A stretch of DNA of 64,000 bases from Promicromonospora sp. AC04 (GTDB taxonomy: Bacteria > Actinomycetota > Actinomycetes > Actinomycetales > Cellulomonadaceae). Under the pieces are notes generated by a model that saw only the letters and a list, made by a program, of their open reading frames with translations, was not told the DNA's origin and made no database searches. The DNA lies in the NCBI RefSeq assembly GCF_003058225.1, contig NZ_QBUG01000001.1, positions 124,001 to 188,000 of the forward strand. Direction: 5' to 3'. This document shows positions 19,599-27,275 of this stretch, one piece after another. Each line of letters starts with the position of its first letter. Position 1 is the first letter of the stretch. Position numbers and translations under genes: made by a program.

Positions 19599-20246
19599 AT
19601 GCCAGACACGACAGAGCAGTCGGCCCCGAGGGCCAAGCGACCCACCCGCGCCCAGCGGCGGGAGGAGATCCTTGCCGCCGCCACGCGGGTGTTCGGGTCC
19701 AAGGGCTATCACCAGGGCTCGCTCGTCGACGTCGCCGCCCAGGTCGGCATCACCCACGCCGGAGTGCTGCACCACTTCGGCAGCAAGGACAAGCTGCTGT
19801 GGGAGGTGCTCGAGTACCGCGACCGTGTGGACGTGCAGGATCTGGAGGGACAACACATCCCGGGCGGCATGGACCTGTTCCGCCACCTGGTCACCACCGC
19901 GCGCCAGAACGCCGGCCGGCGCGGCATCGTGCAGGCCTACGCCGTGCTCACCGGGGAGTCGGTGACCGACGGCCACCCGGCGTCCACCTGGGTCGCCGAG
20001 CGGTTCGCCGTGCTGCGCGGCGAGATCTCCCAGGCCGTGCGCGAGCTGGCCGACGAGCGCTCCGTCACCCTGCCCGAGGGCGAGCCCGAGCGCGCCGCCG
20101 CGGCAGTGATCGCCGTCATGGACGGCCTTCAGCTGCAGTGGCTGCTCGACCCGGAGGCCGTCGATCTCGCCGCGGCCACCGGATTCGCTATCGAGTCGAT
20201 CCTGACGGCCACCCTCGGCAGCACCGTGCGGATCACGAACCCCTGA
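19599..20246 (+). CDS. TetR-family regulator of the GH3/ABC operon
   Basis: A 215-aa repressor. The N-terminal helix-turn-helix is clear (RREEILAAATRVFGSKGYHQ, GITHAGVLHHFGSKDKLLWE, about residues 20-65), preceded by a basic tail (RAKRPTRAQRR). The C-terminal ligand domain contains TetR_C-like helices (AAAVIAVMDGLQLQWLLDPE). It is transcribed away from the GH3 operon with only 91 bp between starts, and a perfect TetR-type palindrome lies in that gap. The ATG follows GAGGG. A TetR controlling a beta-glucoside operon is unusual, since LacI-type regulators are the common choice; a sugar or aglycone may be the inducer. Confidence 0.9.
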   Translation: MPDTTEQSAPRAKRPTRAQRREEILAAATRVFGSKGYHQGSLVDVAAQVGITHAGVLHHFGSKDKLLWEVLEYRDRVDVQDLEGQHIPGGMDLFRHLVTTARQNAGRRGIVQAYAVLTGESVTDGHPASTWVAERFAVLRGEISQAVRELADERSVTLPEGEPERAAAAVIAVMDGLQLQWLLDPEAVDLAAATGFAIESILTATLGSTVRITNP

Positions 20247-20270
20247 TCCGCGCGGGCCAGGCCGCCCGGG

Positions 20271-22370
20271 CTACCACTCCGTCTCGAGCCGCCGGTGCTC
20301 GGTCCTGCTCGGCGGCACGTCCATCTTCTGCAGCGTGAACCCCATGACGTCGCTGAACACCGGGGCGGCGACCTCACCGCCGAAGATCGAGCTGTGCGGG
20401 CTCTTGAGGAAGATGGCGACGGTGTACCGCGGGTCGTCGGCCGGTGCGACGCCGATGAACGACGCCATGTACGTCCAGCCGTTGCCGGCCGGCATCTGCG
20501 CGGTACCGGTCTTGCCCGCCACCCGGTAGCCCGGCACGACGGCGTTGACGCCCGTACCGCCGTCCTCGGTGACGGTCTCCATCATCTTCAGCAGGGTGTC
20601 CGCGGTCTTCTCCGAGATCACCCTCTTCCCCGACTCCCGCTCGGCCGGCGTCCTGGTGCCGTCCGGGCTGGTCGAGCCCTCGAAGAGCGTCGGCGTCATC
20701 CGCACGCCCCCGTTCGCGACCGTCGAGAACACGCTGGTGGCCTGCATGGCGTTGACGGACAGACCCTGCCCGAACAGCACCGTGTACTGCGTGCGGCCAT
20801 CCCAGTCCGCGACGTCGGCGGGCGGCATGATGCCGACCGACTCGCCCGGCAGACCGAGGCCCGTCGGCTGCCCGAACCCGAACTTCTCCAGGAAGTCCTG
20901 CCGGGTCTGGATCGGGATCTTCTCCCCGACCTGCACCGTGCCCGTGTTGGACGACTGCGCCAGCACGCCCGTCAGGGTCAGCCGCTGCACCGGGTGGTCG
21001 TGCGAGTCGTGGAACGTCTGCCCGTTCGGCGTCGTGAACGTGTCCGGCACGGTGAACCGGCTGTTCGGGTTCCAGTAGCCGCCCTCCAGCGCCGCGGCCA
21101 TGGTGACCACCTTGCCCGTCGAGCCCGGGTCGAAGACGTCCTTCACTGCGCGCGACCCGCCCGCGACGGCCGCCGTCGACCGGTCGTTCGGGTCCACCGC
21201 GCCCGAGTCCGCGAGCGCGACGATCTCGCCCGTGCGCACGTCCTGCACGATCACGATGCCGTACTCCGAGCCCGAGGTGCGCACCGCCTCGTCGATCGCG
21301 TCCTGCGACTTCCACTGGACGTCGTGCACCAGCGAGAGCTGGACGTCGTCACCCGGCACCGCCGGGACCGACTCCTGCCCCGCGGCCGGGATGCGCAGGC
21401 CGTCGAGGCTGCGCTCGTACGTGTCCGAGCCGGCAGTGCCCGACAGCAGGTCGTCGTACGCGGCCTCGATGCCGGCCTGCCCGGTCTGCTCGTCGTTCAC
21501 GAAGCCGACCAGCGAGCCCGCCACCGCGCCCGACGGGTAGGTGCGCCGCGACGTGAGGTCGGTCCGGATGTACGCCCGGATCTCCAGGCCGGCGATGGCG
21601 CGCTGCACCTGTGGCACCACGTTCTTCGCGAGCACCTTGTAGCGGGAGTCGCCCACGAGCTGCGCCGCGAGCTCGTTCTTCGGTATGTCGAGGATCGGCG
21701 CGAGCAGCTGGGCGATGCCCAGGGCGCCGTTCTCGATCTTCTCCCCCTCGGCGTCCATCCCCCGGGCCGTGCCGCGGAAGTCCTTGATCGCCTTGGGGTC
21801 GCCGACCACCGTGTACCGGTCCACCGAGGTCGCGAGCACCACCCCGTTGGCGTCAGTGATGTCGCCCCGGTGCGCCGGGGTCACGGCGGTCGCCGTACGT
21901 GCCGCCTCGGCCTGCGCGGCGAGGCTCGGCCCCTCGATGAGCTGCACGTGGACGAGCCGCACCAGGAAGACGAGCACCACCACGGCCGCCAGGCCGACGA
22001 TCCAGCGCTGCCGCACCTCCGGCCGACCCGGCCGGGGCGGCAGCGGCCGCGCCACCCGGGACCGGGCGGGACGGGGCGCGGCCTTCCGAGCATCCTCGGG
22101 CGCCTGAAAGCCCAGCCGCGTGCTGGTCGCACGGGGCTGGGCCTTCTTGGGCTGGGCCTTCTTGGGCTGAGGCTTGCCCTGCGGCTGGGACCCGCCCGAC
22201 CGAGACTTCTTCGGCTGCGCGCCGCCCTGCTCGCGCTGCGGGGCCGGTGCCTGCCGGGACTTGCCCTGACCGCGGGCAGGCTGGGCCTGACGCGGCTGCG
22301 CAGAACGGGAGCCGGCAGCGCGCCCCGAAGGAGTGCGCTGCCGGCCCGAGCCAGACGTCGGACCCGTCAC
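20271..22370 (-). CDS. ftsI: Penicillin-binding protein 2, division transpeptidase FtsI
   Basis: A 699-aa class B PBP that crosslinks septal peptidoglycan. A single membrane helix (RWIVGLAAVVVLVFLVRLV, about residues 122-142) is followed by the PBP dimer domain and the transpeptidase with SxxK in GSTGK (about 415), SxN in SSN (about 472) and KTGT (about 620). An unusually long N-terminal cytoplasmic tail of about 120 residues is rich in Gln, Pro, Lys and Gly and contains near-repeats such as KPQPKKAQPKKAQP. The start is GTG overlapping the ftsL stop (GTGA); longer frames run through ftsL. It is the third downstream gene of the mraZ cluster. The rest of the cluster (murE onwards) does not follow; a convergent TetR gene does. 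Confidence 0.95.
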   Translation of the reverse strand: MTGPTSGSGRQRTPSGRAAGSRSAQPRQAQPARGQGKSRQAPAPQREQGGAQPKKSRSGGSQPQGKPQPKKAQPKKAQPRATSTRLGFQAPEDARKAAPRPARSRVARPLPPRPGRPEVRQRWIVGLAAVVVLVFLVRLVHVQLIEGPSLAAQAEAARTATAVTPAHRGDITDANGVVLATSVDRYTVVGDPKAIKDFRGTARGMDAEGEKIENGALGIAQLLAPILDIPKNELAAQLVGDSRYKVLAKNVVPQVQRAIAGLEIRAYIRTDLTSRRTYPSGAVAGSLVGFVNDEQTGQAGIEAAYDDLLSGTAGSDTYERSLDGLRIPAAGQESVPAVPGDDVQLSLVHDVQWKSQDAIDEAVRTSGSEYGIVIVQDVRTGEIVALADSGAVDPNDRSTAAVAGGSRAVKDVFDPGSTGKVVTMAAALEGGYWNPNSRFTVPDTFTTPNGQTFHDSHDHPVQRLTLTGVLAQSSNTGTVQVGEKIPIQTRQDFLEKFGFGQPTGLGLPGESVGIMPPADVADWDGRTQYTVLFGQGLSVNAMQATSVFSTVANGGVRMTPTLFEGSTSPDGTRTPAERESGKRVISEKTADTLLKMMETVTEDGGTGVNAVVPGYRVAGKTGTAQMPAGNGWTYMASFIGVAPADDPRYTVAIFLKSPHSSIFGGEVAAPVFSDVMGFTLQKMDVPPSRTEHRRLETEW

Positions 22371-22795
22371 TGGTCCGTACCCTTCACCACCTTGCCGGTA
22401 CGGATACTGACCATCGTCGGGTTCTCCGCGGGCACCATGCCGAGGCTGCGGGCCTTGGCCGGCAGGTCCGTCTCGGCCGCGCTCAGGTCCTCCTGGAGCC
22501 CCTGCACGTCCTGAGCGGTCTGCGCGACGTCGCCCTGCAGCTGCGACATCTCGTAGGAACCGCGCGCGAGCGTGGTGTTCAGCACGAGCACCGCCACGAG
22601 GGACACCACCATCAGGGTGGCGCACAGCACGAAGAACGGCACCCGGCTCTTCGCGTGCAGCGGCGCGCGGACGACGTCCAGGCGGCGTCCGCGCTGGGCG
22701 GCACCCCCGGAGATCGCGGTCAGCGGTGCCCGGCGGGTGCGGGGCAGCTCGGCCGGACGGGCGGCGCGGGCCGTCGCGGCAGTCGTGGCACTCAT
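22367..22795 (-). CDS. ftsL: Cell division protein FtsL-like
   Basis: A 142-aa bitopic membrane protein between rsmH and ftsI, the canonical ftsL position. The basic N-terminal region is followed by one membrane helix ([21 protein letters not shown], about residues 53-73). A periplasmic heptad-rich stretch follows ([20 protein letters not shown]), ending in the [15 protein letters not shown] motif typical of actinobacterial FtsL/DivIC-like proteins. It would bind FtsB/DivIC and FtsQ in the divisome. Sequence conservation in this family is low, so the name rests on topology, motif and synteny. It overlaps rsmH by ATGA and ftsI by GTGA. Confidence 0.88.
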   Translation of the reverse strand: MSATTAATARAARPAELPRTRRAPLTAISGGAAQRGRRLDVVRAPLHAKSRVPFFVLCATLMVVSLVAVLVLNTTLARGSYEMSQLQGDVAQTAQDVQGLQEDLSAAETDLPAKARSLGMVPAENPTMVSIRTGKVVKGTDQ

Positions 22796-23835
22796 CGGCG
22801 GTCCTCCTTCGCTGTGTGGTGCTTGGTCGTGCGGTTCAACAGGTGCTCGGGTGTGGGGCGCAGGCGCCGTGCGGCGCGCAGCCTGACCGACGCCGAGCGC
22901 GGGTTGCGCTCCAGCTCCTCTGCGTCGGCCTCCTCCGCGCCCCGGGTGAGCGCCTCGAGATAGGGCCTGTGCGTCTCCGGCTCGACGGGCAGGCCGGACG
23001 GCGCGGACGACGTCGTGCCCTGCGCTATCGCGCGCTTGACGATCCGGTCCTCCAGCGACTGGTACGACTCCACGACGATCCGGCCGCCCACCGCCAGCGC
23101 CTCGATCGCGGCGGGCACGGCGCGCTCGAGCACCTCGAGCTCACCGTTCACCTCGATCCGCAGGGCCTGGAACGTGCGCTTGGCCGGGTGGCCGCCCGTC
23201 TTGCGGGTCGCAGCGGGGATGACGGCGCGCAGCAGGTCGACGAGCTCGCCGCTGCGGTCCCACTCCCGCTCCGCCCGACGCCGGACGACGGCTCGCGCGA
23301 TCTTGCCCGCGAACCGCTCCTCGCCGTACTCCCGCAGGATCCGCGCGAGGTCGCGCTCGTCGTACGTGTTGAGCACGTCGGCCGCCGTCAGGTCCTGCGT
23401 GGAGTCCATGCGCATGTCGAGCGGCGCGTCCTGCGCGTACGCGAAGCCGCGCTCCGCCTCGTCGAGCTGCAGCGAGGACACCCCGAGGTCCATGAGCACG
23501 CCCTGGACGGCGCCGCCGGCGTGCTCGCCGACCACGTCGCCGATCTCGTCGTAGACGGCGTGCACGGGCGTGAACCGGTCGCCGAACCGGGCCAGCCGGG
23601 CGCCCGCGAGCGCGAGGGCCTGCGGGTCCCGGTCGATGCCGATCACGCGCGCCGCCGGGAGCTGCTCCAGGACGGCCTCGGTGTGGCCGCCCATGCCGAG
23701 CGTGCAGTCCACCAGGACCGAGCCGGGCTCCGCGAGGGCCGGGGCGAGCAGGTCCACGCAGCGCTGGAGCAACACCGGGAGGTGACGATCGGCGGCGTCG
23801 CTGCTGGTGCCGGGACGGTTGTCGGTCGCGTTCAT
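22792..23835 (-). CDS. rsmH: 16S rRNA m4C1402 methyltransferase RsmH (MraW)
   Basis: A 347-aa SAM-dependent enzyme that N4-methylates C1402 of 16S rRNA. It begins with [17 protein letters not shown], then the SAM motif [19 protein letters not shown], followed by [12 protein letters not shown] and [20 protein letters not shown]. The motifs [15 protein letters not shown] and [13 protein letters not shown] are family signatures. It is translationally coupled to ftsL by an ATGA overlap. Between it and mraZ lies a 185-bp leader with stem-loops that may be an mraW-type RNA element. The ATG is preceded by GGAGAGGAGACACCG. Confidence 0.97.
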   Translation of the reverse strand: MNATDNRPGTSSDAADRHLPVLLQRCVDLLAPALAEPGSVLVDCTLGMGGHTEAVLEQLPAARVIGIDRDPQALALAGARLARFGDRFTPVHAVYDEIGDVVGEHAGGAVQGVLMDLGVSSLQLDEAERGFAYAQDAPLDMRMDSTQDLTAADVLNTYDERDLARILREYGEERFAGKIARAVVRRRAEREWDRSGELVDLLRAVIPAATRKTGGHPAKRTFQALRIEVNGELEVLERAVPAAIEALAVGGRIVVESYQSLEDRIVKRAIAQGTTSSAPSGLPVEPETHRPYLEALTRGAEEADAEELERNPRSASVRLRAARRLRPTPEHLLNRTTKHHTAKEDRR

Positions 23836-24020
23836 CGGTGTCTCCTCTCCTGCGTCGTGCCCTGCTGTTACCGCCTGGTGCTATAGCCCTGCCAGGAATC
23901 GGCCGGCCCTGTCGAGACAGGCCGTCCGGTCAGGTCTCCCTCCGCACGGTTCCGGCGGCGGGGAAGTGCGCCGGATCCTGCGGGAGGAGGCCTGGCCGTA
24001 CGGCCGCCTGCTCGCCTGTC
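23836..24020 (-). ncRNA. Candidate structured leader (mraW RNA-like) before rsmH
   Basis: This 185-bp gap inside an otherwise tightly packed cluster contains several potential stems, for example GGCCCTGTC/GAGACAGGCC and GGCCGTACGGCC. Rfam describes an mraW RNA motif upstream of mraW operons in some actinobacteria. Position and structure potential fit, but I could not test the covariance model. Confidence 0.35.
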
Positions 24021-24491
24021 CTAAAAGCTCAGCCCGGGGAAGATCTCCTCGGCCTGGTCGATGTAGTCGGGCTCGGTCTGTTCCTGATATGTGGCCCAGG
24101 CCTGCGCGTCCCACACCTCCACGCGGGTGCCGACCCCGATCACCACGACTTCGCGGTCCAGGCCGGCGTACTCGCGCAGGTGGATCGGGATGGAGACCCG
24201 GCCCTGCTTGTCCGGGACTTCGTCGCTGGCTCCCGCGAGGAAGTTTCGCGTGTAGTCCCGTGCTGCTTTGCTCGTCACCGGCGCCTGCCGGATCTGGGTG
24301 TAGATCTGCTGAAACTCGTCCATCGGGAGAAGAAAGAGGCACCGCTCCTGCCCTTTGGTCATGACCAGACCGCTGGACAGACGCCCCCGGAACTTGGCGG
24401 GAAGGATCAGGCGGCCCTTCTCGTCGAGCTTCGGGGTGTACGTACCGAGGAGCAGGCCCAGACCCGCGAAATCTTCTGCCGTAGCAGCCAT
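24021..24491 (-). CDS. mraZ: Transcriptional regulator MraZ
   Basis: A 156-aa double SpoVT/AbrB-fold DNA-binding protein and repressor of the division cluster. The two swapped-hairpin repeats carry YTPKLDEKGRLILPAKF and DKQGRVSIPIHLREYAGL. The chosen ATG has GAGGAGGT eight bases upstream; an in-frame start further out would enter the operator. The protein is about a dozen residues longer at its N-terminus than the usual 143-aa MraZ, which typically begins at the FLGTYTP-like motif (LLLGTYTP here). Four MraZ boxes lie 20-55 bp upstream, so autoregulation is expected. Confidence 0.95.
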   Translation of the reverse strand: MAATAEDFAGLGLLLGTYTPKLDEKGRLILPAKFRGRLSSGLVMTKGQERCLFLLPMDEFQQIYTQIRQAPVTSKAARDYTRNFLAGASDEVPDKQGRVSIPIHLREYAGLDREVVVIGVGTRVEVWDAQAWATYQEQTEPDYIDQAEEIFPGLSF

Positions 24492-24891
24492 GGGCCAGCA
24501 CCTCCTCTCGCTCCCGCACACTCCACGCTACTCCACTTTCCACCACCACACTCGGAAAAACCGTGGGGAGAACTGCCCAGCAGCCCTCAATGCGCAGGTC
24601 AAAGAGGTAAAGAGCAGGTGGAGTAAATCCATGTCCGGCGTGGCGCGGAATGTCGGAGTACCCGGCTCCAGGCCACGCGGGGACAAGGGTCCCCGGGCTG
24701 GTAACCGGCTGATTCGGTGGGGCGAAACGAGTTCTCGGATGTGTGGAGACCGCGTGATCCACCCAACAGAGTGCTTTACATCTCTACTAGGCTGGACCAG
24801 CCGGGCCCACCCTCACCCGCCCGGCGTCCGAACGGTGCGTCCACGCACCAGAAACCGGCCTGACAACTCGGCCTGATGGAGGTCTCCCCCT
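24492..24891. promoter_or_regulatory. Divergent intergenic region between mraZ and moxR
   Basis: This 400-bp stretch has no gene. It holds the MraZ boxes near mraZ and the ribosome site GGAGGT before the moxR GTG. Around 24678-24694 is a short hairpin (GGGGAC, 4-5 bp, GTCCCC). I could not identify a convincing -35/-10 pair for either direction. Confidence 0.6.
24511..24546 (-). promoter_or_regulatory. MraZ operator: four 6-bp boxes with 10-bp period
   Basis: Read on the minus strand, GTGGTG, GTGGAG, GTGGAG and CGGGAG are separated by exactly four bases each (GAAA, TAGC, TGTG). Known MraZ sites are GTGG-core direct repeats with 4-nt spacers, so this matches in sequence, spacing and position 20 bp before the mraZ ATG. 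Confidence 0.85.
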
Positions 24892-25941
24892 GTGCACACG
24901 GAACCCGCCGCGCCCGGCCTAGCGGATCCTCACTTCGGCGGGGCGGCCGCCCCGCAGGCAGCGCCAGGACCCGGCGCGCTCGACGAGCTGGTGGAGACCA
25001 TGGCGCGCGTCCGCGGAGCCGTCGAGTCCGTCGTGACGGGCCGGCCGGGGCTGGCCGACATCACCCTCGCCGTCCTGCTGGCCGAGGGCCACCTGCTCGT
25101 CGAGGACGTGCCCGGTGTCGGCAAGACGACGCTGGCCAAGGCGATCGCCCGCAGCATCGACTGCCACGTGGGCCGCATCCAGTTCACCCCCGACCTGCTG
25201 CCGAGCGACCTCACCGGCGTCAACATCTTCCGGACCGGCAGCCACGAGTTCGAGTTCCGGCCCGGCCCGGTGTTCAGCAACATCGTGATCGGCGACGAGA
25301 TCAACCGCGCCTCCCCGAAGACGCAGTCCGCGCTGCTGGAGTGCATGGAGGAGGGCCAGACCACCGTCGACGGCACCACCCACCAGCTCCCCCGGCCGTT
25401 CCTCGTGGTCGCCACGCAGAACCCGGTCGAGATGGAGGGCACCTACCCCCTGCCCGAGGCACAGCGCGACCGCTTCATGGCCCGCATCACGGTGGGCTAC
25501 CCCGACATCAACGCCGAGATCCTCATGCTCGACCGGCAGGAGGCCAGCACGCCGCTGGCGCACCTGCAGCCCGTCACCGACGGACGCTCGATGCTGCGGT
25601 TCTCGCAGCTGGTCCGGTCGCTGTACGCGTCGCCGTCGGTCAAGCGGTACGTGGTGGGTCTGGTCGGGGCCACGCGCGAGCACCCCGGGCTGCGGCTGGG
25701 CGCCTCGCCCCGAGCGTCGCTCCAGCTCCTGCGGGCCGCCAAGGCCATCGCCGCCATGACGGGGCGGGACCACGTGCTGCCCGACGACATCCAGCGGCTC
25801 GCCCGGCCCGTGCTGGCCCACCGCCTCATCGTCACGACCGAGGCCCGGCTCGGCGGGGTCACGCCGGAGACGCTCGTGGACGAGATAGTGCAGCGCACGC
25901 CGGTGCCGGCTCTCGAGCCCGCCGACCGGCGTCAGTTCTGA
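24892..25941 (+). CDS. MoxR-family AAA+ ATPase
   Basis: A 349-aa AAA+ chaperone-like ATPase. It has Walker A GVGKTTLAKAIA (about residue 76), the MoxR motif FTPDLLPSDLTGVNIF, Walker B with sensor region IGDEINRASPKTQSALLECM, and sensor 1 VATQNPVEMEGTYPLPEAQ. A C-terminal AAA lid domain includes GASPRASLQLLRAAKA. MoxR proteins usually work with a DUF58/von Willebrand-like partner, and the next gene encodes exactly that. GTG start with GGAGGT eight bases upstream. It leads a three-gene operon with DUF58 and transglutaminase genes. Confidence 0.93.
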   Translation: MHTEPAAPGLADPHFGGAAAPQAAPGPGALDELVETMARVRGAVESVVTGRPGLADITLAVLLAEGHLLVEDVPGVGKTTLAKAIARSIDCHVGRIQFTPDLLPSDLTGVNIFRTGSHEFEFRPGPVFSNIVIGDEINRASPKTQSALLECMEEGQTTVDGTTHQLPRPFLVVATQNPVEMEGTYPLPEAQRDRFMARITVGYPDINAEILMLDRQEASTPLAHLQPVTDGRSMLRFSQLVRSLYASPSVKRYVVGLVGATREHPGLRLGASPRASLQLLRAAKAIAAMTGRDHVLPDDIQRLARPVLAHRLIVTTEARLGGVTPETLVDEIVQRTPVPALEPADRRQF

Positions 25942-25961
25942 GCGGCCGGGGCGACCAGCTC

Positions 25962-27275
25962 ATGAAGTGGCGTGACACGCTCGCACGGATCAGCCGGGTC
26001 CGGCTGACCCCCCGTGGCATCGGAGCCGCCTGCGTGGGCGGCGTGCTGATCCCCCTCGGACTGGTGCTCACCCTGCCCGACCTCGTCGGGCTGGGCGCGG
26101 CTGCGCTGATCGCCGTTGCGGTGGCCTGGGTGGTCATCGGTGCCCAGCGGCTCGAGTCCGGACGCGGTGCCCTGCACGTGACGCGTGCCGTGACCCCGAA
26201 CCCCGTCGTCCGCGACCGGACGGCGGAGGTCAGCCTCCTGGTCGCCGCGCACCAGGCCACCGGCGCGGCATACGAACGGTTGTCCCGGCTGCGCCTCTCC
26301 GAGCAGGCGGCGCACGAGCTCGCCGGGCACCAGGGCATCCGGGCGCGGGTTTCGGCGCGGGCCGACCGGATCACCGTGCACTACTCCCTGACCCCGACGC
26401 GCCGCGGGCGCTGGTCGCTGGGTCCGCTGCTGACCACCCGGACCGATGTGTTCGGCCTGGTCCGCGCCACCCAGCCCCTCGGCAGCGCGACGCACGTACC
26501 CGTGTGGCCCCGCACCGTCGAGCTCGCCGTGCGCACGCGGTCGGTGGGCGATGTCGACCACTCCGCCACGGGCGCACGCCTCCAGTCGACCGACGACTCC
26601 GTGCTGCGCGAGTACGTCGCGGGCGACGACCCGCGCCGCGTCCACTGGGCGAGCGCCGCCCGCCGGGGCCAGCTCATGGTCCGTGCCGACGAGAGCGCCG
26701 GCGTGCGCCCGGTGACCGTCCTGCTCGACCGCTCGCTCCTGCCGCACTGGCAGGAGTCCGGGAGCCCGCGCCGCCCCGCTGCCGTGGACGACGGCGAGTG
26801 GGCGGTCGAGCTCGCCGCGTCCATCGCCACCTCGTTCCTCGACGCCGGCCACCCGGCTCGCCTGGTGCCCACGAGCGTGGCTCCCAGCGTCGAGGGCGTC
26901 CGGTTCGCGACCACGCGCGCCAGCCGGCCCGCGCTGCTCGACGCCTGCGTGGACATCCGCGGGCACCGCGGCGCCGCCGAAGGACAGCACGCCACGAGCA
27001 CCACGGCACGTGCGCTCCGGCTCGCCCGGACCCCCGGCGAGATAGTCGTCGCGGTGCTCGGCCCGCACGCGCCCGACGCCCGCCACGACCTCGCCGCCCT
27101 CGGCGCGGAGGGCACGTGCTGGGCGCTCCTGGTCGCTCCCCGCGGCGCCGGGTTCCAGCACGAGCTGGACCAGACCGCCGCCGAGCTGCGCGCGTCCGGC
27201 TGGCACGTCAGCACCTCCGAGGCCCGCACCGACCCGGAACGCGCCTGGGCCCTGCTCGCGGAGCGTGCCCCGTGA
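25962..27275 (+). CDS. DUF58 membrane protein
   Basis: A 437-aa protein with two N-terminal membrane helices (GIGAACVGGVLIPLGLVL and LVGLGAAALIAVAVAWVVIGA) followed by a beta-rich region and the DUF58 core. The core signature is TDDSVLREYVAGDDPRRVHW then SAARRGQLMVR, leading into a vWA-like fold (VTVLLDRSL). In known clusters DUF58 proteins act with MoxR ATPases in cofactor or complex assembly at the membrane; the client here is unknown. ATG chosen because it precedes the first helix; the upstream open frame overlaps the MoxR gene. Its stop overlaps the next start (GTGA). Confidence 0.88.
   Translation: MKWRDTLARISRVRLTPRGIGAACVGGVLIPLGLVLTLPDLVGLGAAALIAVAVAWVVIGAQRLESGRGALHVTRAVTPNPVVRDRTAEVSLLVAAHQATGAAYERLSRLRLSEQAAHELAGHQGIRARVSARADRITVHYSLTPTRRGRWSLGPLLTTRTDVFGLVRATQPLGSATHVPVWPRTVELAVRTRSVGDVDHSATGARLQSTDDSVLREYVAGDDPRRVHWASAARRGQLMVRADESAGVRPVTVLLDRSLLPHWQESGSPRRPAAVDDGEWAVELAASIATSFLDAGHPARLVPTSVAPSVEGVRFATTRASRPALLDACVDIRGHRGAAEGQHATSTTARALRLARTPGEIVVAVLGPHAPDARHDLAALGAEGTCWALLVAPRGAGFQHELDQTAAELRASGWHVSTSEARTDPERAWALLAERAP

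Noticed and set aside
20247-20270. Possible terminator between the TetR and ftsI genes
   Set aside because: Only a 5-bp CGGGC/GCCCG stem fits in the 24-bp gap, too weak to call.
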